A stretch of DNA of 64,000 bases from JBAIYU01 sp036763085 (GCF_036763085.1 NZ_JBAIYU010000032.1:91317-155316); one strand, 5' to 3'. Positions 8,469 to 17,732 are shown, counted from the first letter of the stretch. Numbers and translations are program-made. Notes: generated by a model not told the origin, from the letters alone.

Positions 8469-9136
8469 TATGCTTCGCTCCCTTCAACAACGGCAGCGGG
8501 CTTTTTGGCCTCCGGCAGAACTTCGCCTTTATAGATCCACACTTTAACGCCAATTCGGCCGTATGTTGTGTGAGCCTCGGCAGTTCCGTAGTCGATATCA
8601 GCTCTTAGAGTATGAAGTGGAATACTTCCCTCACGATATCCTTCACTACGAGCAATCTCAGCGCCGCCAAGACGTCCGCCAACCATTACTTTGATACCTT
8701 TAGCTCCCATACGCATAGTACGGCTAACCGATTGTTTCATAGCACGACGGAAAGCTATACGGCGTTCTAATTGTGAAGCAATATTTTCTGCAACTAAAGT
8801 AGCATCAAGATCAGCTTGCTTAACTTCAGCAATGTTTACATCAACATTTTTGTCAGTCATTTTTCTAAGATCTGCTTTAATTTGTTCGATGCCTGAACCA
8901 CCGCGACCAATAACCATACCAGGTTTAGCTGTATGAATGGTTATTTTAAGACGGTTAGCAGCGCGTTCTGTTTCGATCTTGGAGATACCCGCAGTATATA
9001 ATTTAGCTTTCAAATACTTACGGATTTTTATATCTTCATGCAAATTCTTTGCATAATCCTTATCAGCATACCACTTTGCATCCCAAGTTTTGATTATACC
9101 TAGACGCAAGCCATGTGGATTAACTTTTTGACCCAA
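8468..9136 (-). CDS. rpsC: 30S ribosomal protein S3
   Basis: mRNA entry-channel protein. The product is 222 residues, with the KH type-2 domain (KPGMVIGRGGSGIEQI, residues about 70 to 86) and the C-terminal VMVGGRLGGAEIARSE. The start is TTG at 9136, 7 nt after AAGGAGGG, giving MGQKVNPHGLRLG. The nearby ATG is out of frame. Lies between rplV and rplP. Confidence 0.95.
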   Translation of the reverse strand: MGQKVNPHGLRLGIIKTWDAKWYADKDYAKNLHEDIKIRKYLKAKLYTAGISKIETERAANRLKITIHTAKPGMVIGRGGSGIEQIKADLRKMTDKNVDVNIAEVKQADLDATLVAENIASQLERRIAFRRAMKQSVSRTMRMGAKGIKVMVGGRLGGAEIARSEGYREGSIPLHTLRADIDYGTAEAHTTYGRIGVKVWIYKGEVLPEAKKPAAVVEGSEA

Positions 9137-9156
9137 TGCATTTCCCTCCTTCGCTA

Positions 9157-9489
9157 TTATCTCTCTTTAACTACTACTGTTACGTGACTTGAACGTTTTA
9201 AAATTTTAAACGCTTGACCACGTGAACGTGGATGAATGCGCTTAAGAGTTGGACCTTGATCAACAAACGCAGTAGCTACGTATAGTTTATCAACATTCAT
9301 ATCGTTATTGTGCTCAGCATTAGCTACTGCCGACTTAAGCACTTTTTCAATAACTTCGGCTCCAACTTTAGGAGTATATTTCAAAATCGCAAATGCTTCG
9401 CCGATATTTTTACCGCGAATCAAATCCATAACGATTCGAATTTTGCGAGGTGCAATGCGAACATATTTAGCAACTGCCTTAGCTTCCAC
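9157..9489 (-). CDS. rplV: 50S ribosomal protein L22
   Basis: Lines the nascent-peptide tunnel. The product is 110 residues, starting with GTG at 9489 after AAAGGGGGC, and reads MEAKAVAKYVRIAPRKIR. The C-terminal beta-hairpin region (GPTLKRIHPRSRGQAFKI) is intact. Lies between rpsS and rpsC. Confidence 0.95.
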   Translation of the reverse strand: MEAKAVAKYVRIAPRKIRIVMDLIRGKNIGEAFAILKYTPKVGAEVIEKVLKSAVANAEHNNDMNVDKLYVATAFVDQGPTLKRIHPRSRGQAFKILKRSSHVTVVVKER

Positions 9490-9511
9490 AGCTTAGCCCC
9501 CTTTCGGCAAA

Positions 9512-9793
9512 CTATCTCAATGATGTACGTCTTTCTTCGCCGCTATGTCCTTTAAAAGTACGAGTCGGCGCGAATTCGCCAAGTTTATGGCCTACCATAT
9601 CTTCGGTTACATATACTGGTACATGTTTACGTCCGTCATGAACCGCAATGGTGTGTCCAACAAAACTAGGCAGTATGGTGGAACTACGCGACCAGGTCTT
9701 GATAACCTTCTTTTCACTTTTCTCATTCATGGCATCAATTTTTTTCATAACGCTCTCATGAACGAAAGGTCCTTTTTTAATCGATCTGGACAC
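9512..9793 (-). CDS. rpsS: 30S ribosomal protein S19
   Basis: Head protein of the small subunit. The product is 93 residues (MSRSIKKGPFVHESVMKKI, then KTWSRSSTILPSFVGHTIAV). The start is GTG at 9793, with GGGAGGC 7 nt ahead. Lies between rplB and rplV. Confidence 0.95.
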   Translation of the reverse strand: MSRSIKKGPFVHESVMKKIDAMNEKSEKKVIKTWSRSSTILPSFVGHTIAVHDGRKHVPVYVTEDMVGHKLGEFAPTRTFKGHSGEERRTSLR

Positions 9794-9874
9794 TTGTTAA
9801 GCCTCCCTTCAACTTCCTGTCATCTGCTAAGCCGCATTCGCACAGCGGCTTAGCCTATAAGAATTACAGAGAAT

Positions 9875-10702
9875 TTATTTTGTACGACGTTTAACGATGA
9901 GTTTATCAGAAGCTTTGGAACGACGAGTTTTCGCACCCATTGCATGTTTACCCCAAGGAGTAACAGGATGTTTGCGTCCAACTGGTGAACGTCCCTCACC
10001 ACCACCATGTGGATGGTCAATTGGGTTCATAGCCACACCACGGTTTGCTGGGCGAATGCCCAACCAACGTGAACGACCGGCTTTACCAATAGTGATATTC
10101 TCATGCTCAAGGTTACCAACTTGACCAATAGTGGCTTTACAGTTAACGTGAACTTTTCTTAACTCACCGGAAGGTAAGCGAAGCAGTGCATGTTCGCCTT
10201 CTTTAGCCATCAATTGAGCGCCAACTCCAGCAGAACGAACCATTTGGCCGCCTTTGCCGATTTTTAGCTCAATATTGTGAAGCATGGTACCTACTGGGAT
10301 ATTTTTCAGCGCTAAAGCGTTTCCAACTTTAATGTCTGCTTCTGGACCGCTCATAATATTATCACCGACTTTTAAGCCGTTAGGTGCTAAAATATAGCGT
10401 TTCTCACCATCTGCATAATTAAGAAGTGCGATACGAGCTGAACGGTTTGGATCATACTCGATTGAAGCTACTTTTGCTGGAATTCCATCTTTATTACGCT
10501 TGAAATCAATAATTCTGTAAAGGCGCTTGTGTCCGCCGCCTTGATGTCTTACTGTCATACGTCCTTGTTGATTACGACCGCCATGCTTTTGCAGGCGTTC
10601 AACAAGAGATTTTTCGGGCTTATCAGTAGTAATTTCATCGAAACTAGCTACTGTCATGAATCTTCTGCCCGGAGCATAAGGTTTAAAACCTTTTACTGCC
10701 AT
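9875..10702 (-). CDS. rplB: 50S ribosomal protein L2
   Basis: Subunit association and peptidyl-transferase core protein. The product is 275 residues, with GRNQQGRMTVRHQGGGHKRLYR at the N terminus and the highly conserved C-terminal loop NPIDHPHGGGEGRSPVGR, whose His is implicated in peptidyl transfer. Lies between rplW and rpsS. Normal length. Confidence 0.97.
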   Translation of the reverse strand: MAVKGFKPYAPGRRFMTVASFDEITTDKPEKSLVERLQKHGGRNQQGRMTVRHQGGGHKRLYRIIDFKRNKDGIPAKVASIEYDPNRSARIALLNYADGEKRYILAPNGLKVGDNIMSGPEADIKVGNALALKNIPVGTMLHNIELKIGKGGQMVRSAGVGAQLMAKEGEHALLRLPSGELRKVHVNCKATIGQVGNLEHENITIGKAGRSRWLGIRPANRGVAMNPIDHPHGGGEGRSPVGRKHPVTPWGKHAMGAKTRRSKASDKLIVKRRTK

Positions 10703-10732
10703 TGGTGCCCCTCCTTTTCAAAAAATTTCTGG

Positions 10733-11020
10733 TTATACACCTTCAAAAATTTCGATACGCTCGCCTGGAGCAAGCTTAACAATTGCTTTTTTATAATCCG
10801 AACGCTTACCTTGTGTACGTCCCATGCGCTTAGTTTTTCCTAAAACGCGAACAGTGTTTACATCAAGTACCTTTACTTTGAAAAGTTCTTCAACAGCTTT
10901 ACGGATTTCGATTTTGTTGGCTGAAGGAGCTACAACAAAAGTATATTTATCATCTTGCATCATGCTGGTTGTTTTTTCAGTAACCATAGGACGAAGCAAA
11001 ATATCGCGTGCATTTGTCAT
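10733..11020 (-). CDS. rplW: 50S ribosomal protein L23
   Basis: Exit-tunnel docking site for trigger factor and SRP. The product is 95 residues (LRPMVTEKTTSMM, then VNTVRVLGKTKRMG). Its ATG overlaps the rplD stop by one base (TAATG), with the SD inside rplD. Lies between rplD and rplB. Confidence 0.95.
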   Translation of the reverse strand: MTNARDILLRPMVTEKTTSMMQDDKYTFVVAPSANKIEIRKAVEELFKVKVLDVNTVRVLGKTKRMGRTQGKRSDYKKAIVKLAPGERIEIFEGV

Positions 11021-11646
11021 TACGCAAGCACCTCCTCAATGCGGGTGACTGCATCTTTAGTGATGAAAACTTTTTTATGATATAGAATATCGTAAACATT
11101 AAGTCCCATCGAACCAATTGCCTTAACACCAGGAATGTTGCGTGCTGATTTTTCTACTGTATCGATTATATCAGCAGTGATAAAAAGAGCCTTTTCGTTA
11201 GCCGCTTTAAAATCATTCAGCATTTTAATAACACTTTTAGTTTTAGGCTGTTCGAAGTTAATGTTATCAACAACCACTAATTCGCCTTCATTTAACTTTG
11301 CGGACAAAGCGGATTTAAGCGCTAAGCGGCGTTGTTTACGAGGCATTCTGAATGCATATGAGCGAGGTTGTGGGCCAAATACAACGCCACCACCTACCCA
11401 AATTGGTGAACGAGTGCTACCAGCACGAGCACGGCCGGTACCTTTTTGTTTCCAAGGTTTACGTCCGCCACCACGCACTAAACCTCTTGTTTTAGTGGAG
11501 TGAGTACCAAGACGTTGACTTGCCAGCTGCATTACAACAGCTTGATGCAATACCGCCTCATTTACTTCTACACCAAATACGTTTTCATTTAATTCCATAT
11601 CACCAGTCTGATTACCAGTGATATCATATACTGCTACTTTCGGCAT
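11020..11646 (-). CDS. rplD: 50S ribosomal protein L4
   Basis: Assembly protein lining the exit tunnel; in E. coli it autoregulates the S10 operon. The product is 208 residues. The tunnel loop GGGRKPWKQKGTGRARAGS is intact, with no visible macrolide-resistance change. The ATG at 11646 lies 9 nt after AAAGGAGG; a first ATG three codons earlier abuts the SD and is less likely. Lies between rplC and rplW. Confidence 0.95.
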   Translation of the reverse strand: MPKVAVYDITGNQTGDMELNENVFGVEVNEAVLHQAVVMQLASQRLGTHSTKTRGLVRGGGRKPWKQKGTGRARAGSTRSPIWVGGGVVFGPQPRSYAFRMPRKQRRLALKSALSAKLNEGELVVVDNINFEQPKTKSVIKMLNDFKAANEKALFITADIIDTVEKSARNIPGVKAIGSMGLNVYDILYHKKVFITKDAVTRIEEVLA

Positions 11647-11684
11647 ATAGCACATCCTCCTTTCGATGTTCGGGAACCCCGAAC

Positions 11685-12326
11685 TTATTTCTTAGGCTTT
11701 ACAGTATTTTTTATAAAAACAAAGCTACCTTTAGGTCCTGGGATAGCTCCTTTGATCAATATCAAATTGCGCTCCGCATCAACTCTCACAACACTTAAGC
11801 GTTGAACAGTAACTTTTTGACCACCCATACGGCCAGGAAGTTTTTTGCCTTTAAATACTTTACCGCCGCCGCCGCTCATACGAGCGCCCATTGAACCTGG
11901 TTCACGATGTGATTTGGAACCGTGAGCCATTGGTCCGCGTGCAAAGTTATGACGTTTAATACCGCCGGCAAAACCTTTACCTTTTGCAGTACCAGTCACA
12001 TCTACTAATTCACCGGCACTGAATATATCTACGCCTATTACGTCGCCTTGATTATATTCAGAAGCGCTGGGCAGGCGCATTTCGCAAATGAATTTCACTG
12101 GCGCAGCGCCAGCCTTAGCAAAATGACCTTTCATCGGTTTGGTAACCTTTTTATCTTTAACAGTGCCGAAGCCCAATTGCACCGCATTATATCCATCGTT
12201 CTCAACAGTTTTGTTTTGAATTACAACGGTTTTGCCAGACTCTAGGACTGTAACCGGAACTACTTTGCCTTCTTCAGTAAAGATTTGGGTCATACCAAGT
12301 TTTTTACCTAAGATTCCTTTAGTCAT
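11685..12326 (-). CDS. rplC: 50S ribosomal protein L3
   Basis: Early-assembly protein reaching the peptidyl-transferase centre. The product is 213 residues, starting MTKGILGKKLGMTQIF, with the loop GSKSHREPGSMGARMSGGGG typical of L3. The ATG at 12326 has GGAGG 8 nt ahead; the GTG upstream is rejected. Lies between rpsJ and rplD. Confidence 0.95.
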   Translation of the reverse strand: MTKGILGKKLGMTQIFTEEGKVVPVTVLESGKTVVIQNKTVENDGYNAVQLGFGTVKDKKVTKPMKGHFAKAGAAPVKFICEMRLPSASEYNQGDVIGVDIFSAGELVDVTGTAKGKGFAGGIKRHNFARGPMAHGSKSHREPGSMGARMSGGGGKVFKGKKLPGRMGGQKVTVQRLSVVRVDAERNLILIKGAIPGPKGSFVFIKNTVKPKK

Positions 12327-12341
12327 TATTGCCACCTCCTC

Positions 12342-12653
12342 CTACAGCTTAATCTCGATATCCACACCAGCCGGAAGATCTAGACGCATAAGTGCATCTA
12401 CGGTCTTTGAAGTCGGCTCAAGAATGTCAATTAGACGTTTATGTGTGCGCATTTCAAACTGCTCACGAGAGTCTTTATTGACATGTGGAGAACGAAGAAT
12501 TGTAAATATATTTTTCTCAGTAGGAAGTGGAATAGGACCCGATACTAAAGCACCAGTTCTTTTTGCTGTCTCAACAATTTTAACTGCACTTGCATCAAGT
12601 GCCTTATGATCATATGCTTTTAGGCGGATTCTGATTTTTTGTTGTTTAGCCAT
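12342..12653 (-). CDS. rpsJ: 30S ribosomal protein S10
   Basis: First gene of the S10 cluster. The product is 103 residues: IRIRLKAYDHKALDASAVKIV at the start, then RSPHVNKDSREQFEMRTHKRL. In E. coli S10 also acts as NusE in antitermination. A 155-bp spacer after tuf holds a GC-rich hairpin but no clear new promoter, so read-through from the str genes is likely. Confidence 0.96.
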   Translation of the reverse strand: MAKQQKIRIRLKAYDHKALDASAVKIVETAKRTGALVSGPIPLPTEKNIFTILRSPHVNKDSREQFEMRTHKRLIDILEPTSKTVDALMRLDLPAGVDIEIKL

Positions 12654-12775
12654 TTTATTTCCTCCTTATCGCCCGGTTTCTTTTGAACGGACATTCTCCG
12701 CGGAAATTCACCCCGCTACCACGCGGGCAACCTTCCACGTCATCGCATTAGGGTAACATCCATATATCTTTTATA

Positions 12776-12800
12776 TAGGGGCGACCTGCGGCCGCCCCTA
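12776..12800 (-). terminator. GC-rich hairpin in tuf-rpsJ spacer (no U tract)
   Basis: A perfect 8-bp stem (TAGGGGCG/CGCCCCTA) with a 9-nt loop just downstream of tuf. No run of T follows on the transcribed strand, so a strong intrinsic terminator is doubtful. It may be a processing site, a weak or partial terminator, or part of an S10 leader. Confidence 0.4.
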
Positions 12801-12808
12801 CAGAAAAA

Positions 12809-13996
12809 TTAAGCTTCGATAGAAGCAACTACACCAGCGCCTACAGTACGGCCGCCTTCGCGAATCGCGAAACGAAGACCAGGCTCAATTGCAATCGGAG
12901 TGATAAGTTCGATTGACATTTGAATGTTATCGCCAGGCATAACCATTTCTACACCTTCAGGAAGGTTTACAACACCAGTAACGTCTGTTGTACGGAAGTA
13001 GAATTGTGGACGGTAGTTAGTGAAGAAAGGAGTGTGACGTCCGCCCTCTTCCTTTGAAAGTACGTATACTTCTGCTTTGAATTTAGTGTGTGGCTTAATG
13101 GAACCAGGCTTGGCCAATACTTGACCGCGCTCGATATCTTTACGCTCAACACCACGAAGCAGAGCACCGATATTGTCACCAGCAACTGCAGAATCAAGCA
13201 GTTTGCGGAACATTTCAACACCAGTGATAACAGTGGATTTAGGTTTTTCAGTCATACCAACGATTTCGATGGTATCGCCAACTTTAATTGCTCCACGCTC
13301 AACACGGCCAGTAGCAACAGTACCACGACCAGTGATTGTGAAAACGTCCTCAACTGGCATTAAGAAAGTTTTATCAGTATCACGAACAGGAGTTGGGATG
13401 TATTCATCAACTGCATCCATAAGTTCGATGATTTTTGCTTCATAAGCTTCGTCGCCTTCAAGAGCTTTCAAAGCAGAGCCGGAGATTACAGGGATGTCAT
13501 CGCCAGGGAAATCGTAGCTGGAAAGAAGTTCACGAACTTCCATCTCTACAAGTTCCATAAGCTCAGCATCGTCAACCATGTCAGCTTTGTTTAGGAATAC
13601 TACCATTGCTGGTACGCCTACTTGGCGAGAAAGAAGGATATGCTCGCGAGTTTGCGGCATAGGGCCGTCAGCTGCGCTACAAACAAGAATAGCACCATCC
13701 ATTTGTGCAGCACCAGTGATCATGTTTTTAACATAGTCAGCATGGCCTGGGCAGTCAACGTGAGCATAGTGACGCTTTGCAGTCTCATACTCAACGTGTG
13801 CAGTATTGATTGTGATACCGCGCTCTCTTTCTTCTGGAGCCTTATCGATCATGTCGTAAGCTAAGAATTCAGCGCCGCCTGATTTAGCTAATACTTTAGT
13901 AATAGCTGCTGTTAAAGTAGTTTTACCATGGTCAACGTGACCGATTGTACCAATGTTTACGTGTGGTTTGTTTCTTTCAAACTTTTTCTTTGCCAT
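12809..13996 (-). CDS. tuf: Elongation factor Tu
   Basis: GTPase delivering aminoacyl-tRNA to the ribosome. The product is 395 residues: G1 GHVDHGKT, G2 with RGITI, G3 DCPGH, G4 NKAD, and domains II and III intact to GAGVVASIEA. It follows fusA in the str order, 29 bp downstream. Only one tuf copy lies in this window. ATG start with an AGGAGG SD. Confidence 0.98.
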   Translation of the reverse strand: MAKKKFERNKPHVNIGTIGHVDHGKTTLTAAITKVLAKSGGAEFLAYDMIDKAPEERERGITINTAHVEYETAKRHYAHVDCPGHADYVKNMITGAAQMDGAILVCSAADGPMPQTREHILLSRQVGVPAMVVFLNKADMVDDAELMELVEMEVRELLSSYDFPGDDIPVISGSALKALEGDEAYEAKIIELMDAVDEYIPTPVRDTDKTFLMPVEDVFTITGRGTVATGRVERGAIKVGDTIEIVGMTEKPKSTVITGVEMFRKLLDSAVAGDNIGALLRGVERKDIERGQVLAKPGSIKPHTKFKAEVYVLSKEEGGRHTPFFTNYRPQFYFRTTDVTGVVNLPEGVEMVMPGDNIQMSIELITPIAIEPGLRFAIREGGRTVGAGVVASIEA

Positions 13997-14025
13997 TGTT
14001 TTTGTCCTCCTTTATTTTTCCCGCT

Positions 14026-16104
14026 TTACGCGCCTTTTACTTTGGCGATAATAGCTTCAGAAATATTTTTTGGAACATCATCATAGTAAGAGATTTCCAT
14101 TGAGTAGTTACCACGACCTTGAGTCTTTGAACGTAAGTCAGTTGCGTATCCGAACATTTCAGCAAGCGGCACAAAAGATTTGATTACTTGTGCGCCAGCG
14201 CGTGCTTCCATACCTTCAATGCGACCACGGCGAGAGTTCAAGTCACCGATAACGTCACCCATATATTCTTCTGGAACTGTTACTTCAACTTTCATGTATG
14301 GTTCTAACAATACTGGGTTTGCTTTAGCACAACCAGCTTTGAAGCCCATCGATCCAGCAATTTTGAACGCCATTTCCGAGGAGTCAACATCATGATAAGA
14401 ACCGTCAACAACGGTTACTTTGATGTCTACCATCGGATAACCGGCTACTACGCCGTTTTCCATAGCTTCTTTAATACCGGCTTCGATTGGGTTGATGTAT
14501 TCTCTAGGTATTGCTCCACCGACAACTTTGTTAACAAATTCAAAGCCTTTGCCAACTTCTTGCGGCTCAATTTCCAACCAGCAGTGACCATATTGACCAC
14601 GACCGCCGGACTGACGAACAAATTTACCTTCGGATTTAACTGCTTTGCGAATTGTTTCGCGATAAGCAACTTGCGGCTTACCAACATTACAATCCACTTT
14701 AAATTCACGGAGCATACGGTCAACGATGATCTCCAAGTGAAGTTCACCCATACCAGCAATAATTGTTTGACCAGTTTCTTGGTCAGTCCAAATACGGAAA
14801 GTTGGATCTTCCTCAGCAAGACGTTGCAGTGCAACACCCATTTTTTCTTGGTCAGCCTTAGTTTTCGGTTCAACGGCTACACTGATAACCGGCTCAGGGA
14901 ACACCATGGATTCCAAGATTATTGGGTTTTTATCATCACAAAGAGTATCGCCAGTAACTGTATCTTTCAGACCTACTGCTGCTGCGATATCTCCGCTGTA
15001 AACCTCTTCGATTTCTTCACGGCGATTAGCATGCATCTGCAGGATACGACCAATACGTTCTTTCTTACCCTTAGTAGAGTTGAAAACATATGATCCAGAA
15101 GTTAATTTACCAGAGTAAACGCGGAAGAAAGCTAACTTTCCAACATACGGGTCAGCCATAATTTTGAAGGCTAACGCGGAGAAAGGAAGGCTGTCATTAG
15201 ACTCACGCACATCTTCTTCGCCTGTGTCTGGATTTACACCTTTGATTGCTGGAATATCAAGCGGTGATGGCATATATTCAATAACAGCATCTAACATTGG
15301 CTGAACGCCTTTGTTTTTGTAAGATGATCCACAAAGAACAGGAGTCATTTTACAAGCGATTGTTGCCTTGCGAATACCAGCTTTGATTTCTTCAACCGTA
15401 AGCTCTTCACCCTCAAGATATTTCATCATCAGTTCATCGTCGCCTTCAGCTACTGCATCAAGCATATTCTGACGATAAAGTTCTGCTTGTTCTTTTAATT
15501 CTTCAGGAATCTCGGTAGCTTCACTAGTTTTGCCAAGATCATCAGTATAGATCATAGCTTTCATTTCAATCAGATCGATAATGCCTTTAAAAACATCTTC
15601 TGAACCGATTGGAAGCTGAATTGGCACCGCATTGGCACCTAAACGGGTTTTCATCATGTCAACAACATTATAAAAATCCGCACCCAAGATATCCATTTTA
15701 TTAACATACGCCATACGCGGTACGCCATATTTATCTGCTTGACGCCATACAGTCTCTGATTGAGGCTCTACGCCGCCTTTCGCACAAAACACAGCAACCG
15801 AGCCATCAAGTACTCTGAGCGACCGTTCTACCTCAACAGTAAAGTCCACGTGCCCTGGTGTGTCAATGATGTTTATACGATGTCCCAACCATTCACAAGT
15901 AGTAGCAGCAGAAGTGATAGTTATACCTCTCTCTTGTTCCTGCACCATCCAGTCCATAGTCGCAGCGCCATCATGAACCTCACCAATTTTGTGTACTCTA
16001 CCGGTATAAAACAGTATACGTTCAGTTGTAGTGGTCTTTCCGGCGTCAATATGTGCCATGATGCCTATATTCCGCGTCTTTAAGAGAGGAAACTTTCTAG
16101 CCAC
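14026..16104 (-). CDS. fusA: Elongation factor G
   Basis: Translocation GTPase. The product is 692 residues, with P loop AHIDAGKTTTTERI, DTPGHVDF, NKMD, and the domain IV loop (GSYHDVDSSEMAF). Start: GTG at 16104 (MARKFPLLKTRN) sits 8 nt after AAGGAG; the GTG and ATG at 16113 and 16110 are too close to the SD. Lies between rpsG and tuf. Confidence 0.97.
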   Translation of the reverse strand: MARKFPLLKTRNIGIMAHIDAGKTTTTERILFYTGRVHKIGEVHDGAATMDWMVQEQERGITITSAATTCEWLGHRINIIDTPGHVDFTVEVERSLRVLDGSVAVFCAKGGVEPQSETVWRQADKYGVPRMAYVNKMDILGADFYNVVDMMKTRLGANAVPIQLPIGSEDVFKGIIDLIEMKAMIYTDDLGKTSEATEIPEELKEQAELYRQNMLDAVAEGDDELMMKYLEGEELTVEEIKAGIRKATIACKMTPVLCGSSYKNKGVQPMLDAVIEYMPSPLDIPAIKGVNPDTGEEDVRESNDSLPFSALAFKIMADPYVGKLAFFRVYSGKLTSGSYVFNSTKGKKERIGRILQMHANRREEIEEVYSGDIAAAVGLKDTVTGDTLCDDKNPIILESMVFPEPVISVAVEPKTKADQEKMGVALQRLAEEDPTFRIWTDQETGQTIIAGMGELHLEIIVDRMLREFKVDCNVGKPQVAYRETIRKAVKSEGKFVRQSGGRGQYGHCWLEIEPQEVGKGFEFVNKVVGGAIPREYINPIEAGIKEAMENGVVAGYPMVDIKVTVVDGSYHDVDSSEMAFKIAGSMGFKAGCAKANPVLLEPYMKVEVTVPEEYMGDVIGDLNSRRGRIEGMEARAGAQVIKSFVPLAEMFGYATDLRSKTQGRGNYSMEISYYDDVPKNISEAIIAKVKGA

Positions 16105-16146
16105 TATCATCACTCCTTACTGTTTACATTAAACACCAGTTATTTA

Positions 16147-16617
16147 TTACCAGCGATAGTGAGCAAACGCCTTGTTGGCTTCTGCCATTTTATGAGTATC
16201 ATCTTTTTTCTTAATTGTAGCACCAGTATTGTTTGCTGCATCAAGAAGCTCATTCGCTAATCTTTCATTCATGGTTTTTTCACCACGAAGTCTTGCATAG
16301 TTTACCATCCAACGAATTCCTAGAGTTAAACGACGCTCTGGACGAACTTCAACCGGAACTTGATAGTTAGCACCACCTACACGGCGAGCACGAACTTCTA
16401 GAACTGGCATTACGTTCTTCATAGCAGTTTCGAATACTTCTAATGGATCTTTACCTGTTTTTGCTCTTATATTTTCAAAAGCATCATATACTACTTTTTC
16501 AGCAACACCTTTTTTACCAGAAAGCATTACTTTATTAATAAATCTAGTAACAATTTTAGAATTGTATACCGGATCTGGCAGCACATCACGCTTAGGTACA
16601 GGACCTTTTCTTGGCAT
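16147..16617 (-). CDS. rpsG: 30S ribosomal protein S7
   Basis: Head assembly initiator protein of the small subunit. The product is 156 residues (MPRKGPVPKRDVLPDPVYNSK, then RRVGGANYQVPVEVRPERR). Lies between rpsL and fusA. ATG with a GGAGGGATAAT SD. Normal length. Confidence 0.96.
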   Translation of the reverse strand: MPRKGPVPKRDVLPDPVYNSKIVTRFINKVMLSGKKGVAEKVVYDAFENIRAKTGKDPLEVFETAMKNVMPVLEVRARRVGGANYQVPVEVRPERRLTLGIRWMVNYARLRGEKTMNERLANELLDAANNTGATIKKKDDTHKMAEANKAFAHYRW

Positions 16618-16652
16618 ATTATCCCTCCTTCATCCAAATCTTACTTGCAAAA

Positions 16653-17033
16653 TTACTTCTTAGCTTTAGCGCGCTTCGTACCATATTTTGATCTGCCTTG
16701 GTTACGGTTTTGAACACCAGCAGTATCAAGCGCACCGCGGATGATGTGGTAACGAACACCTGGTAAGTCTTTTACCCTGCCACCTCTGATAAGAACAACA
16801 CTGTGTTCTTGCAGATTGTGACCGATACCAGGAATATACGCAGTCACCTCAATACCATTTGTGAGCTTTACCCTTGCAACTTTTCTAAGCGCTGAGTTTG
16901 GCTTCTTTGGAGTGGTTGTATATACTCTTGTGCACACACCACGCTTTTGCGGACACTCCTTCAAAGCAGGTGCAGTAGATTTTTTAAGTATTTCTTCTCT
17001 ACTTTTACGTACTAATTGGTTTATTGTTGGCAT
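16653..17033 (-). CDS. rpsL: 30S ribosomal protein S12
   Basis: Decoding-centre protein. The product is 126 residues, with CPQKRGVC near the N terminus and both streptomycin-relevant lysines in their wild-type contexts (TTPKKPNSALRK and RVKDLPGVRYH). No resistance change is visible. It follows the L7Ae-family gene at the head of the str cluster. Confidence 0.97.
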   Translation of the reverse strand: MPTINQLVRKSREEILKKSTAPALKECPQKRGVCTRVYTTTPKKPNSALRKVARVKLTNGIEVTAYIPGIGHNLQEHSVVLIRGGRVKDLPGVRYHIIRGALDTAGVQNRNQGRSKYGTKRAKAKK

Positions 17034-17116
17034 ACATACACCTCCTTCCTCAAATTAGAATTTATTATTTAATAATTTCGCTTTTCAACTTTGTGATAAG
17101 CGAAATATTTAACACA

Positions 17117-17368
17117 TTAACCTGGTCTAACTATTGCCGCTGCCGCAGATCCGACTTCTATCGAACAAGACTGTCCCAACTCGTACATTGTAGGTACTTC
17201 CTCAACAACAACATTCTGACGGCTACATAAATCAACAAGCGGCTGAATCACTCTCTTGTCAGCATCGGCTGCAACAAACACTTTTTCGGCTAAACCTTTA
17301 GAAACCATTTTAGTAACTTGTTTTATTCCGATTACCTTTTTCGCAGTTTTCAATGCGTCGAGCGACAT
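17117..17368 (-). CDS. rplGB: L7Ae-family K-turn-binding protein (YbxF-like)
   Basis: An 83-residue L7Ae/L30e fold protein (KVIGIKQVTKMVSKGLAEKVFVA, then VVVEEVPTMYELGQSCSI). Bacillus YbxF and YlxQ relatives bind RNA kink-turns. The ORF can be read upstream to 17416, but the ATG at 17368 has TTAGGAG 8 nt ahead and begins at the domain. It is the first gene after the str promoter and precedes rpsL, as in Bacillus. Confidence 0.92.
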   Translation of the reverse strand: MSLDALKTAKKVIGIKQVTKMVSKGLAEKVFVAADADKRVIQPLVDLCSRQNVVVEEVPTMYELGQSCSIEVGSAAAAIVRPG

Positions 17369-17422
17369 TCTGTTCACTCCTAATTTACAAACAAATCCAA
17401 TTTGTCTAACAGACACTCTAAT

Positions 17423-17451
17423 ATATTAACACTACGCCATACCAATGTCAA
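17423..17451 (-). promoter_or_regulatory. Sigma-A promoter of the str/S10/spc cluster
   Basis: On the minus strand a perfect -35 TTGACA (17451-17446) is followed after exactly 17 bp by TAATAT (17428-17423). It lies about 55 bp before the L7Ae-family start, and no other strong promoter was noticed down to the left edge, so it may drive the whole ribosomal cluster. Confidence 0.85.
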
Positions 17452-17506
17452 TAAAATTAGTGATATAAAATGCAGGTTTTCTCTAGTTTTATCAACAATT
17501 TTTATG

Positions 17507-17524
17507 CACACGGTTCGCCGTGTG
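17507..17524. other. Perfect 7-bp hairpin with TTCG loop, in rpoC-rplGB spacer
   Basis: CACACGG and CCGTGTG flank TTCG. No T tract follows on either strand, so it is not a simple intrinsic terminator. It lies upstream of the str promoter. The rest of this 370-bp spacer holds the rpoC terminator, two 18-bp direct repeats (17577-17594 and 17659-17676) and AT-rich sequence without a gene. Confidence 0.5.
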
Positions 17525-17576
17525 TCATGGTATATATATTGCACTAATTTTAGTGGAATATGTGGTATTTAGTACA

Positions 17577-17676
17577 ATTAAAAGGGACAATTACGATAAA
17601 ATATACAAGCAATCTGTATTAAAATTAATAGTTGCAATTTTCTTTCTATAACTTAACTATTAAAAGGGACAGTTAC
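17577..17676. repeat. Two 18-bp near-identical direct repeats
   Basis: ATTAAAAGGGACAATTAC at 17577 and ATTAAAAGGGACAGTTAC at 17659 differ by one base and start 82 bp apart. They lie between the rpoC terminator and the str promoter. The GGGACAGTTAC core resembles pieces of dispersed repetitive elements in some Firmicutes, but that link is only a guess. Confidence 0.5.
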
Positions 17677-17709
17677 TGTTGAAAAAACTATATATATCCT
17701 AAAAAAATA

Positions 17710-17732
17710 AGAGGCGATTCTAGATCGCCTCT
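17710..17732 (-). terminator. rpoC terminator
   Basis: A 9-bp stem (AGAGGCGAT/ATCGCCTCT) with a 5-nt loop lies 8 bp after the rpoC stop and is followed on the minus strand by TATTTTTTT. It is a classic intrinsic terminator ending the rpoBC unit. Confidence 0.93.

Noticed and set aside
14392..15093. Long plus-strand ORF of 233 codons
   Set aside because: Lies wholly inside fusA on the other strand, has no SD, and its composition (Phe/Asn-rich) is that of an antisense frame.
17507..17524. TTCG hairpin as a terminator
   Set aside because: No T run on either strand, and the true rpoC terminator lies at 17710-17732.
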